Below are positions 34,472-42,817 of a DNA stretch of 44,392 bases, in pieces. This DNA is from Psychromonas sp. MB-3u-54 (GTDB lineage Bacteria; Pseudomonadota; Gammaproteobacteria; Enterobacterales; Psychromonadaceae): assembly GCF_002836415.1 (NCBI RefSeq), contig NZ_PJBP01000123.1, positions 1 to 44,392 of the forward strand. The letters run 5' to 3'. The notes under the pieces are model-generated. The model had not been told where the DNA came from and did not search any database. It was given only the letters and a program-made list of their open reading frames with translations. The translations under genes and the position numbers were made by a program. Within the stretch, counting starts at the first letter, position 1. Every line of letters begins with the position of its first letter.

Positions 34472-35440
34472 ATGAATAAAATAAAGTTTTCAGTCGTAAT
34501 CCCCTTATTCAACAAGACTAAAAGTGTCTGTCGAACCCTTGATTCAATTATTAAGCAACGCTTCCAAGCCGCAGAGATTATTATTGTTGACGATGGTTCA
34601 ACCGATGACAGCGCAGAAAAAGTGTTAGCCCTTAACCTTCCGCAAGTCAGGTTAGTCAAACAAGCAAATCTAGGTGTATCAGCGGCCAGAAATTATGGGG
34701 TTTCTCTTGCAAAATATGAACATATCGCCTTCATTGACGCAGATGACCAATGGTCACCCTTTTTCTTACTCGAAATGAGTAAATTGATTGAGCGCTTCCC
34801 GGGGCACGAATTCTTTGCAAGCAATTACCAGAAAGTGTGTAACCATGATGTGTTTATCGACCCAAAACTTGCTATTGGTCATATCCCCCCTCGAGGATCT
34901 GTACTTGACAATTATTTTACCATTGCAGGGCATGGTGATCTGCCTTTCATGGTATCAAGTACTGTTATAACGCGTCGTTTATTTAAGCAAGTTGGCGGGT
35001 TTCCTGTCGGTGAAATTATGGGGGAAGATCAAGCATTATTCTCCCAAGTTGCCCTTTGGGCAAGTATTGTTTATTCACCTTTAATCCTCTTGAAGTATCA
35101 CACAGACAGTGAAAACAGAGCCTGTGACAGACACCTGCCTAATGACTTATTGCCCTTTGCGAAGCGACTAGTCGACTGGGTAGATAATGAGTCTCACGAT
35201 GCCCACTTAAATGAAGCTATTTTAACTTACTGTGCAGCCCATATCTGTCAGTTGGTTAAGTTAAATCTAGGGGTTGGAAACCTAGTGATAGCACAGCAGT
35301 TATTGAAATATCCATGCTGTAAGCTTAAACCTTTTCATTTCGTTGGCTTTTATCTGTGGTTATTTATGAAACTTATCTCATCCCCACGAGCATATTTAAC
35401 TCAGCTTAAAGGGTCATCTATCAATATAAACTCACTTTAG
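34472..35440 (+). CDS. Family 2 glycosyltransferase
   Basis: A 322-residue enzyme with the GT2 GT-A fold at the N-terminus: SVVIPLFNKTKSVCRTLDSI, EIIIVDDGSTDDS (first Asp pair, 35-47), NLGVSAARNYGV and the DxD-type IAFIDADDQW (about 88-97). The later GEIMGEDQALFSQVALWA holds the ED catalytic-base motif. It adds one sugar of the repeat unit. The strong site GGAGGTAATATT precedes the ATG, 4 bases after the pyruvyl transferase stop. Confidence 0.9.
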   Translation: MNKIKFSVVIPLFNKTKSVCRTLDSIIKQRFQAAEIIIVDDGSTDDSAEKVLALNLPQVRLVKQANLGVSAARNYGVSLAKYEHIAFIDADDQWSPFFLLEMSKLIERFPGHEFFASNYQKVCNHDVFIDPKLAIGHIPPRGSVLDNYFTIAGHGDLPFMVSSTVITRRLFKQVGGFPVGEIMGEDQALFSQVALWASIVYSPLILLKYHTDSENRACDRHLPNDLLPFAKRLVDWVDNESHDAHLNEAILTYCAAHICQLVKLNLGVGNLVIAQQLLKYPCCKLKPFHFVGFYLWLFMKLISSPRAYLTQLKGSSININSL

Positions 35441-35454
35441 TAGCAGGTAATATT

Positions 35455-36300
35455 ATGAAATTAAATGCCATTTGCATCATTAAAAACGAAGTTGATATCA
35501 TTCTAGAAACGCTCAACAACGCGCTGCGCTTTTGTGACAATATCTATGTATTTGATAATGACTCAACCGACGGCAGTTGGGAGCTGATATGCAACAAAGC
35601 CTTTGAGGATCCGAGAGTCGTCATCGCCGCCCATAGCGGTGAAATCTACCGAAATCAATTCAGAAATCGAATCTATAATATGTTTCATTCCCGCTTTTTG
35701 GCATCGGATTGGTGGTATATTTTAGATGCTGATGAAATGCTAACGGACGATCCCCGCCCAATGTTAATTAAGGCCATGCAAGGTAAAAAAAATCAAATGC
35801 GCGTATGGCAAGCCCAGTTTTATTTCACTGACAATGACTTAGCGGCATACAAAAAAGAAGATAAGACACTATCGGTTTCCGAACGACGTCGTTATTATCG
35901 AATAAACTGGCGTGAACCGCGTTTTTTCAAAAACTCACCTGATCAAAGCTGGCCAGAAGATATGAGTGGCAAGGTACCGTCATTTTGTCAAAAGTTGTAT
36001 CATCCGTCACCCATTTGTCGGCATTACGCCCAACGCACGCCAGAACAGATAAAAATGCGCAGAGAAATTCGACTAAACAACCCTTTTAGTTTTTTACATG
36101 TTAAAAACAAATCAGATGATGACTGGTTAAAACAGGCCGATGACTGTTTTTATTATAGCGACAATAAAAAGATGATATTTCCATTAATGGACAGACTGAG
36201 TTTTTACGCAAGTCAAACCCGATACTGGTTGATTTGGCGTGTTAAGAATGTGTTATCACTAAAAGATATACTCATTGCCAAGTTTATTGGGCCAGTATAG
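35455..36300 (+). CDS. Family 2-like glycosyltransferase
   Basis: A 281-residue protein beginning NAICIIKNEVDIILETLNNA, then IYVFDNDSTDGS and WWYILDADEML (DxD at about 94-96), as in the short GT2 group that begins with IxNE. WREPRFFKNSP and CRHYAQRTPEQIKMRREIR in the second half are typical of that group. Substrate unknown. It is the last gene of the plus-strand operon, 14 bases after the previous gene and with a similar AGGTAATATT leader; a terminator-like hairpin follows. Confidence 0.85.
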   Translation: MKLNAICIIKNEVDIILETLNNALRFCDNIYVFDNDSTDGSWELICNKAFEDPRVVIAAHSGEIYRNQFRNRIYNMFHSRFLASDWWYILDADEMLTDDPRPMLIKAMQGKKNQMRVWQAQFYFTDNDLAAYKKEDKTLSVSERRRYYRINWREPRFFKNSPDQSWPEDMSGKVPSFCQKLYHPSPICRHYAQRTPEQIKMRREIRLNNPFSFLHVKNKSDDDWLKQADDCFYYSDNKKMIFPLMDRLSFYASQTRYWLIWRVKNVLSLKDILIAKFIGPV

Positions 36301-36425
36301 AAGTTGTCGGCACTGAAAAGCTTTTGTCAAAACAACACCGGAGAGTCTTCAAAAGCATTTTCTCTGCCATTTGACTATGGCATAAGGATATTGGCTACTT
36401 TTGGCAACAGATAAACAAGCTTAAT

Positions 36426-36467
36426 CGATTAAAACACTCAATAGTACTGAGTATTTCAATCGTTTTT
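36426..36467 (+). terminator. Probable terminator of the export/polymerisation operon
   Basis: Imperfect stem CGATT..A.ACACTCA / TGAGT.TTT.AATCG followed by TTTTT. It sits between two converging operons, 126 bases after the last plus-strand stop. Confidence 0.5.
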
Positions 36468-36498
36468 AATGAAACTATTCTAGCTTAATAATATTTCC

Positions 36499-36906
36499 TT
36501 AGGTGCCATTAAACCAACCCCATAAGCCTATTGAAAAACCTTCCAACAGATCGATACCCAAAGCTGATTTGAGCAGATATAAAATAACCAAACCACATAG
36601 CGAGCTGAGTAACACGAACACGCTAAATATAAGGAGTAATGCGGCTAGGGCTAATGATTTTTCTCGCCGATTAAGCGAACGTAAATTAAGCCCCATTAAC
36701 AACACATAATAGATGCGGTATTCTGTAAAAAAAATAGGAATGGTACCTCTTACATCGACTTTATGTTTACGATACTTGGCGGTTCCTATGGCCACTTTAA
36801 TATGTTCGAGTTGGCTATCAGTAAATTTGGCTGCAGTTACCTGAGGTAGCCGGCTCAGGAAATTCATGATATCGGGATCTTGCCTAATCGAACTTTTAGT
36901 ATTCAA
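36499..36906 (-). CDS. Small membrane protein of exopolysaccharide loci, unknown function
   Basis: A 135-residue protein with a soluble N-terminal half (FTDSQLEHIKVAIGTAKYRK, KHKVDVRGTIPIFF) and two hydrophobic segments in the second half (about 66-74 and 87-114). The N-terminal half with VDxRGTIP followed by RREKSLALAAL is the sort of protein I associate with gammaproteobacterial exopolysaccharide clusters, without an assigned role. The start is TTG at 36906, because AAGGAG lies 4-5 bases upstream; the next ATG, 13 codons in, has none. Third gene of the minus-strand operon, 23 bases after the glycosyltransferase. Confidence 0.7.
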   Translation of the reverse strand: MNTKSSIRQDPDIMNFLSRLPQVTAAKFTDSQLEHIKVAIGTAKYRKHKVDVRGTIPIFFTEYRIYYVLLMGLNLRSLNRREKSLALAALLLIFSVFVLLSSLCGLVILYLLKSALGIDLLEGFSIGLWGWFNGT

Positions 36907-36929
36907 AAAAACTCCTTTTTTATAAGTAG

Positions 36930-37940
36930 TTAACGTATACCATGGCCACGATACTTAACATAACTCATGACTATATTCTCCAACATACGATGAAACGACC
37001 GGGGTAATATTGAAATTAATGCAAAGCAAAATGTTGAAAGTGTCCGGAGCGGTTCTTCAATAATTATTCTAGGGTGAGTGATTAGCGCTTTGTGGATTAA
37101 TTTAATGGCACTCCAGCTATTGCCTGAACGAATGGCTCTTCGAGCAAGGTAACGAAGTTGATAGGCTCTAGCCAAAGCCAGATAACGTTCAAAGAATTCT
37201 TCGTGACCGACGATATTTTTTTTAACGGCTAAACACCAATTAGCATATTGTTTGGTGACATTGGCCGAGAGTCCACTCTCGTTTACTCGATAATAGGTGA
37301 GAGGGACATCAATACCTTCAAATGTCCACCTTTCACGTAATGCGATCCGAAGCCAAAGTTCAATATCTTCAGATTGGCTTAACTCTTCGTCAAATACAGA
37401 GATATGGCCAGTTTTGGGACACTCAAAAGTCATTTCTCGAAGCAGTCGATGACGGATCACCGGTGCAGAACCATTACCAACCGGATTTCGGCAAAAGATA
37501 TCCTTGCAAGTGAGCTTTTTTAGTTTAGGAAATTGACCTATTCCCATCAGTGTACCTTGTTCATTGACAAATAAAGAAGGGCAATAACTTACGCCTACAT
37601 TGGGATGACTATTCAAATGATTGACATGGTAAGTTAGCTTTTCATGTGCCCAAAAGTCATCGGCATCAAGCAAAGCAACATAGAGCCCCCTCGCGGCAAG
37701 AATTCCACTATTACGGGCACCTGACAATCCCCTATTGGCTTGTTGAATAAGTCTTATGCGGGGATCATTAAATTGCCTGAGTTTATCAAGTGTACTGTCT
37801 GTACTGCCATCATTAACACAGATCACTTCAAAATTTTGGAACGTTTGAGCTAATACAGATTGAATACACTGCTGAATATGATCTTCAACGTTATACATAG
37901 GAATAACGACTGACACTATCGGTAACGATTGTTTATTCAT
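36930..37940 (-). CDS. Family 2 glycosyltransferase
   Basis: A 336-residue GT2 enzyme: VSVVIPMYNVEDHIQQCIQS, FEVICVNDGSTDST, NRGLSGARNSGI and the DxD-type VALLDADDFWAHEKL (about 90-104). The SQSEDIELWLRIALRE block holds the catalytic-base ED (about 190). A hydrophobic or amphipathic C-terminus (about 300-320) may bind membrane. The ATG overlaps the last codons of the flippase gene by 8 bases, so the two are translationally coupled. Confidence 0.9.
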   Translation of the reverse strand: MNKQSLPIVSVVIPMYNVEDHIQQCIQSVLAQTFQNFEVICVNDGSTDSTLDKLRQFNDPRIRLIQQANRGLSGARNSGILAARGLYVALLDADDFWAHEKLTYHVNHLNSHPNVGVSYCPSLFVNEQGTLMGIGQFPKLKKLTCKDIFCRNPVGNGSAPVIRHRLLREMTFECPKTGHISVFDEELSQSEDIELWLRIALRERWTFEGIDVPLTYYRVNESGLSANVTKQYANWCLAVKKNIVGHEEFFERYLALARAYQLRYLARRAIRSGNSWSAIKLIHKALITHPRIIIEEPLRTLSTFCFALISILPRSFHRMLENIVMSYVKYRGHGIR

Positions 37941-39207
37941 TAGTTTGAGTCCTTATTGAAAGTGATTTTAATGGGCTAATATTCTGGCTCATAGGTGGCT
38001 TAAAAAATAAAACCAAGAGCCAAGTTGTACTATTTGCCAACACAACTAAAGCTAAAGTTTCTGGCGTCTCTGTTTGGAAAATCAGTAAACCCACTGTACT
38101 AATCACTAAACAAAACAAACGGACATATAATTCATATTGATAGGCCCCCTGCGATCGTAATATATTGCAATGAGTATCGACGTAAAGTCCAGATAATGCC
38201 GCGAGACATAGCAATGAAATAACCAGATATTGCTGTTGCCATTGTTGGTCGAACAACAATGGCACGTAAAAAGGTACAGCGATGGCTTGCAACAAAAATA
38301 GCAGGGCAACCGCAGTAGTAACGAGGTAGATCCAACAAATATGTTGTGATAATTGACCTTGTCTGTGTTTATCACAAAGGTAAGGATAAAGCGCCGAGTT
38401 AAATGCATTATTGAGCGACTGACTTAAGCCGACACCAGCACTTTTTGCGAAACTGTACAGTCCAAACATTTCTGGACTTAATAAACGAGCACCAATTAAC
38501 ATATCAAGTTGCATACGCAGAGCCCTTGCTAACTCGGTTAATAATAATTGACCTGAGGTTCTGCAAAGCACCAAAAATGTACTGAGGTCAAAGCCGATAC
38601 CAAAGTGTTTCACCGGAGCAAAATAAAATAGGCATACCCACATGAGGCCAAACACCCATTTTCCATAGACAACCGACATAATGCCAAAATCAAAGATTGC
38701 AAATAGCGTAATTGTTAGGTTTTCAGCCAAAATACAGCTGGCATTTCGTACACTATAAAAACGCATGTTACTTGCACGGTGAATTAAAAATACTTTTATA
38801 CTCACCAACGGATACAGTAGATAGACACCAGCCATTGCGACCAGCAATTGAGTGACCGCGGGGTTACTATAAAAATCGCCAATAGGCTTAGCCAAAACAC
38901 TCTGTATTCCAGCTAACGACAAGCACACGACCCATTGTAATATTGCGCCATTTTTAGCATATTCTTTGAGGTTGTCATCAGAACACTGGATAATTTGTGT
39001 GCCCGCACCTGAGCGCAACATAAGCTTGAGGACCTCATGACAGGCTAATGCGAGCATGACGGTGCCATATTCAATAGCACTTAAATGAGCGGCCAATGCT
39101 AGGATCACCAGTACTCTGGAAATTTTTCCAGCGATTTCCGTGAGCAACAACCAAGTGGTGTTATCAAGTAAACGTCTGTTTTCACCTTGCATTAATCTAA
39201 ATTTCAC
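37933..39207 (-). CDS. Wzx-like repeat-unit flippase (polysaccharide biosynthesis family)
   Basis: A 424-residue protein with about twelve membrane helices and the MATE/PST layout. The N-terminal NTTWLLLTEIAGKISRVLVI and YGTVMLALACHEVLKLMLRS match Wzx/RfbX-type flippases, as does the mid-protein MLIGARLLSPEMFGLYSFA. It moves lipid-linked repeat units across the inner membrane for the Wzy polymerase. It heads the minus-strand operon with a glycosyltransferase and a small membrane protein. A sigma-54-like element lies about 35-50 bases upstream and a pair of operator-like motifs lies further up. Confidence 0.87.
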   Translation of the reverse strand: MKFRLMQGENRRLLDNTTWLLLTEIAGKISRVLVILALAAHLSAIEYGTVMLALACHEVLKLMLRSGAGTQIIQCSDDNLKEYAKNGAILQWVVCLSLAGIQSVLAKPIGDFYSNPAVTQLLVAMAGVYLLYPLVSIKVFLIHRASNMRFYSVRNASCILAENLTITLFAIFDFGIMSVVYGKWVFGLMWVCLFYFAPVKHFGIGFDLSTFLVLCRTSGQLLLTELARALRMQLDMLIGARLLSPEMFGLYSFAKSAGVGLSQSLNNAFNSALYPYLCDKHRQGQLSQHICWIYLVTTAVALLFLLQAIAVPFYVPLLFDQQWQQQYLVISLLCLAALSGLYVDTHCNILRSQGAYQYELYVRLFCLVISTVGLLIFQTETPETLALVVLANSTTWLLVLFFKPPMSQNISPLKSLSIRTQTNE

Positions 39208-39242
39208 AACACCTACCTGATCAAGAGAATTATAGGAAACAA

Positions 39243-39258
39243 TTCAAGAATCGTTCCA
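39243..39258 (-). promoter_or_regulatory. Sigma-54-like promoter of the flippase operon
   Basis: On the minus strand: TGGAACGATTCTTGAA, matching TGG.ACG-N4-TTG.A (10 of 12) with correct spacing. The invariant C of the -12 GC is A, which would weaken it. Predicted leader about 24 bases. Confidence 0.5.
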
Positions 39259-39326
39259 AGTACATAATAATTTTAACCACTTGAATTATAAGGAGTATTT
39301 TTTAATTAAATCAAAAGAAAGGGGGG

Positions 39327-39369
39327 TTTTTGCTATTTGCAAAAAATCAAAAATTGCAAATAGCGAAAA
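39327..39369. promoter_or_regulatory. Inverted operator-like pair upstream of the flippase operon
   Basis: TTTTTGCTATTTGCAAA (39327-39343) faces ATTGCAAATAGCGAAAA (39353-39369), a near-perfect palindrome with GCTATTTGCAA/TTGCAAATAGC arms. It lies 70-110 bp upstream of the -24 element, the usual position for an enhancer-binding regulator. Another half-like AAAAATAGCAAAAGG follows. Confidence 0.6.
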
Positions 39370-39416
39370 ATAGCAAAAGGAAAAATAGATGGATACTGAG
39401 GTTTAAAGCGCCGTTA

Positions 39417-40874
39417 TTACTGCTCTTGCCACTGTTGCATCTTGCGATACAAGGTAGAAGGACTCACTCGAAGTAAACTAGCCGCTTTAACGATATTATC
39501 ATCACAAGCGGCAATAGCATGTTCAATAGCCGCTTTTTCGACTGACGCTAAACTGTGTACCTCTGTAGGGTTGTTGATCAAAAATGTAGATTCCTCATCC
39601 GACAATTGTTCTGTTAATCTATAAGTATCTAATGGCGACCTTTTACTGATCAGTTCACTTACCTGTCCTTCATTTAATTGCAACTGTCGAGCCAAATTAT
39701 TTTCGGTTAACAGAGGCCCTTCTGACATCACCACGGCACTGTGAATAATATTTTCAAGCTGTCTGACATTACCAGGCCAACTGTAATGATTGATCAACTT
39801 TTCTGCATTGGCAGACATGCCAACAAATATTTTTTGTTCGATATCACTAAAGCGATTAATAAAATGTTGAGCTATTTGACTGGGGTCTGCCTCTCTTTCG
39901 CATAAAGGAGGCAGGTTAATTGAAATAACATTGAGTCTATAATACAAGTCTTCTCGCAAATGCCCATCAGAAATTGCCTCAAAGGGCAATCTGTTGGTGG
40001 CACTGATAAATCGAATATCAACCTTTTCTGTTTTACTGCTGCCGACCCTTTGAAAAGTACCCGTTTGAATAAACCGCAGAATTTTGGCCTGTAAAGCGAT
40101 ATCCATCTCACCTAATTCATCCAAAAACAAAGTACCATTGTGAGCAAGTGTTGCGGCACCATCACGGTTTGATATTGCACCAGAAAACGCGCCTTTGATA
40201 TGGCCAAATATTTCAGACTCCATCAGTTCGCGCGGTATCGCTGCACAATTAAGGCATATTAAGGGTTGATCTTTTCGTAGACTTAAATTGTGAATGGCAT
40301 CAGCGGCAAGTTCCTTACCTGAGCCACTTGGTCCAGTGATAAATACCGATGCAGAACTTACTGCACAACGTTCAATGGCATCGTAAACAAATTGCATCGC
40401 AGTTGATTGACCAATAAAATGCTGAAAGTGACGTTTTCGTTTGGCTTGCACCTGATCGAGGGTGTGACGCAGTAAGCTTCGCTCCGCAAGAACTTCTCGA
40501 AAAATCAAGGCCTGCTGTATGCTTAATTTTAACTCTTTGTTATCCCAGGGCTTTTTAATATACCCCCATATTTTACCTGCGTTTATTGCGCTTATCACAT
40601 CAGTCAGTTCTGTGTAGGCGGTAATCATAATTCTTACCGTGTCTGGCCATTCAATAGCAACTTTTCCCAGGAATTCATTACCATTCATGCCTGGCATACT
40701 TTTATCTGAGATAACGATATCAATGTGATTTTTCTGCAAAATTTTCAACCCTTCTTCTGCAGTAATTGCGGTATGTACCTCTAAATTCATATCGTGAACC
40801 AAACGCTTCAACGATAATAAGATATTTATCTCATCATCAACAAATAAAATACTTGCATTAGTTTGTCTGGTCAT
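39417..40874 (-). CDS. Sigma-54-dependent NtrC-type response regulator
   Basis: A 485-residue regulator. Receiver domain 1-120: acidic D13/D14, phospho-acceptor D57 (IVISDKSMPGMNG), K108. AAA+ domain about 150-390: Walker A GPSGSGKE (181-188), GAFSGA (228-233) in place of the usual GAFTGA, Walker B TLFLDELGEM, and HYSWPGNVRQLENII. C-terminal Fis-type helix-turn-helix about 445-483 (AIAACDDNIVKAASLLRVSP, STLYRKMQQW). The ATG at 40874 has AAGGAG 9 bases upstream; a TTG two codons earlier is too close to it. Its likely kinase is the one at 14282-16147, since its promoter region is duplicated there. Probable activator of the sigma-54-like promoters in this window. Confidence 0.92.
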   Translation of the reverse strand: MTRQTNASILFVDDEINILLSLKRLVHDMNLEVHTAITAEEGLKILQKNHIDIVISDKSMPGMNGNEFLGKVAIEWPDTVRIMITAYTELTDVISAINAGKIWGYIKKPWDNKELKLSIQQALIFREVLAERSLLRHTLDQVQAKRKRHFQHFIGQSTAMQFVYDAIERCAVSSASVFITGPSGSGKELAADAIHNLSLRKDQPLICLNCAAIPRELMESEIFGHIKGAFSGAISNRDGAATLAHNGTLFLDELGEMDIALQAKILRFIQTGTFQRVGSSKTEKVDIRFISATNRLPFEAISDGHLREDLYYRLNVISINLPPLCEREADPSQIAQHFINRFSDIEQKIFVGMSANAEKLINHYSWPGNVRQLENIIHSAVVMSEGPLLTENNLARQLQLNEGQVSELISKRSPLDTYRLTEQLSDEESTFLINNPTEVHSLASVEKAAIEHAIAACDDNIVKAASLLRVSPSTLYRKMQQWQEQ

Positions 40875-41142
40875 TGGCAATATCTCCTTCGTTACTTAGA
40901 TAGTTCCATCTCACAATGGCACATTCTTAAGCTATTTTCACTTATTAGTTTTTTTAATCAGTGAATGAATCAAAAAACAAATAAAAACATTTTTACTTTG
41001 TTGTACATAGCTCAGTAAAACTGAAATAACTACTGAACAATTAATCAATAAAGCCTCGTTTTATCAGTTTTGGCATTATCACCAGTCCATTCCATGAACA
41101 AGTTAAGCTTGTCAGTGGATATTTTTTAACATAGGTCCCGTC

Positions 41143-41172
41143 ATTAGCAAATTGCATAGCAAATTGCGAAAA
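41143..41172. promoter_or_regulatory. Operator-like tandem motif upstream of a sigma-54 promoter (copy 2)
   Basis: Same overlapping pair as in copy 1 (ATTAGCAAATTGCAT and ATAGCAAATTGCGAAAA), 91 bp before the -24 element. It lies between the regulator and its presumed target and could also allow autoregulation. Confidence 0.5.
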
Positions 41173-41262
41173 TTGATGTGTAAATTTATCTACCAATAGC
41201 TACATATAAAAATAAAATATAATTAATAAATATAAATCAATGAGTTAAAAGACACAATAAAC

Positions 41263-41278
41263 TGGCATGAATCTCGCT
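41263..41278 (+). promoter_or_regulatory. Sigma-54 promoter of the DUF3494 gene
   Basis: TGGCATGAATCTCGCT, 10 of 12 consensus positions, identical to the element before the binding-protein gene. The predicted start is near 41289, giving a leader of about 175 bases. Confidence 0.7.
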
Positions 41279-41288
41279 ATACAGGTTT

Positions 41289-41464
41289 GTAACCTGATAA
41301 GTTTATCAGTGGCGATGAGGATCTCATGTCCTCTCGTGGTTTCACTCGTCTAAATTTTCGGCATACGGCAACCCCTTATCGCGGCTAGGACGGTCAAGAA
41401 GATTTGGTAACGATAATAATGGAAAAATATCAATAGAGTTTATATTTCAATTAGGGGCAGGTAT
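41289..41464 (+). other. Long 5' leader of the DUF3494 gene with hairpins
   Basis: It contains GAGGA-TCTCATG-TCCTC and TGATAA-GT-TTATCA; CAGGTT-TGT-AACCTG (about 41281-41295) straddles its predicted start. Most of the sequence is shared with the binding-protein leader. No known riboswitch class fits. It ends in GGGCAGGTAT before the ATG. Confidence 0.35.
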
Positions 41465-42532
41465 ATGAATAACAAACAGTCAACTATTTTTTTATGCAGC
41501 ATATTATTAATCAACTCAACCGTGTCGGTAGCCGACTCACTGGTAGGTCCTGACTTGATCGGTTACTCAGCAATTGCTGTTGCGGCAATAACGATAGAAG
41601 CAGATGGCTTTGTCAGTGATGATCTCGGTTCACAAGCGGCGGTTAATCTCGGGGCTGGGGCTGAAACTGCAAACCTATATGCGGGTGCCGCGGTGACTAC
41701 AGGTGCTGGCTCTAGCGCCGGCAACATATATGCTGGTGAAGCCGCTGGTATAGGTGCTGATGGTACCGCTGGCAACATATATGCTGGTGCCGCTGTTGTA
41801 ATAGGTGCGGCAGGAAGCGCTGCAAACCTCTACTCTGGTACCGCCATTAGTTTGGGCGATGGTGCCTCTGTAGGAGATATTTATGCAACGGGGATAATCA
41901 CCGGAACAGGGGCTAATAGTACCACAGCCTACACTAATACGGCATCGAGTATAGATGCCTATAAAGAAACATTAGACACCGCAAAAGCCATTGAACAAAT
42001 AACGAGTGCGCAGGTAATTTTATTTGGCCTCTACAGTGATTTTTCTCTGCCTACAACATTGGGCACTTATACTTTTGAACCTGGCGTATATGAAGGCTCT
42101 GCGCTGACTATCACTGCAGAGTCAACCATTACCCTTGATGGCAAAGGTGAAGAAAATCCTTTATGGATTTTTAATTTCAGTGGGGCTCTGTCGGTGGGTG
42201 CTAGTACCATGTTCGAAATAACTAACGCAGGTGCTGGTGCTAGTGTGATATGGAATACCGGAGGTGCTGTAACGCTTGGGGCCCAAACATCTTTCATTGG
42301 CACCGCTTTCGCCAATGGAGCTATATCCGGTGGTGCTGGCTCAAACGTTAGTTGCGGCAACTTATTTTCTCTAGCGGCGATAGATATAAGTTCGCTGATA
42401 TCAACAAATTGTATCGGTACAGACACATGGGCTGGCTCAATTAATGGGTTAAATGATAGCCTCAGCATTACGGATGGCGTCGCGTCAAATGGTATATCCG
42501 TGCCATTCAAAACGTGTCCAAAAAATTGGTAA
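41465..42532 (+). CDS. DUF3494 ice-binding-like secreted protein with Gly/Ala repeats
   Basis: A 355-residue exported protein. The signal peptide is MNNKQSTIFLCSILLINST with cleavage near SVA|DS. Residues about 60-155 hold four to five imperfect 18-20 residue repeats of the form AGNIYAGAAVxxGAGSS, likely a beta-helical stalk. The C-terminal half is the DUF3494 (type I ice-binding protein-like) domain: LGTYTFEPGVYEGSALTITA, NPLWIFNFSGALSVG, ITNAGAGASVIWNTGGAVTL, FIGTAFANGAISGGAGS and two cysteines near the end. The family binds ice or acts as an adhesin; which applies here is not known. No C-terminal anchor motif. Divergent from, and probably activated by, the sigma-54 regulator. Confidence 0.87.
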   Translation: MNNKQSTIFLCSILLINSTVSVADSLVGPDLIGYSAIAVAAITIEADGFVSDDLGSQAAVNLGAGAETANLYAGAAVTTGAGSSAGNIYAGEAAGIGADGTAGNIYAGAAVVIGAAGSAANLYSGTAISLGDGASVGDIYATGIITGTGANSTTAYTNTASSIDAYKETLDTAKAIEQITSAQVILFGLYSDFSLPTTLGTYTFEPGVYEGSALTITAESTITLDGKGEENPLWIFNFSGALSVGASTMFEITNAGAGASVIWNTGGAVTLGAQTSFIGTAFANGAISGGAGSNVSCGNLFSLAAIDISSLISTNCIGTDTWAGSINGLNDSLSITDGVASNGISVPFKTCPKNW

Positions 42533-42542
42533 AACTTATTTT

Positions 42543-42745
42543 AATAAGCAACAAATTAACGGTTCATGTACGATTTAATACTTGGTTAAAAAAACCAAGG
42601 AAACTTACATACCAGCTTGACCAGAACTTACTAATGGGTGTATTAATAAGCAACAAATTAACGGTTCATGTACGATTAAATATTTGGTAAAAAAACCAAG
42701 GAAACTTACATACCAGCTTGACCAGAACTTACTAATGGGTGACCC
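42543..42745. repeat. Two tandem copies of a ~102 bp unit with an internal hairpin
   Basis: The unit starting AATAAGCAACAAATTAACGG occurs at 42543 and again at 42645 and is nearly identical for about 100 bases. Each unit has a hairpin (CTTGGTT / AACCAAG in copy 1, shorter in copy 2) and ends CTTACTAATGGGTG. It lies directly after the DUF3494 gene; the hairpins may help end transcription. Confidence 0.8.
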
Positions 42746-42817
42746 CATTCCTGTATCTTAATCATATAGGGATTACTTACTACTTTATTTTTTACATTCT
42801 TAGGTGATGTTGGATTG

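Larger units (their letters stand above)
40835..41445. repeat. Duplicated promoter segment, copy 2 (partner 12416-13025)
   Basis: About 611 bases spanning the first 13 codons of the regulator and the divergent regulatory region of the DUF3494 gene. It is nearly identical to copy 1. This copy keeps the functional AAGGAG of the regulator, so it is probably the original. Confidence 0.9.
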
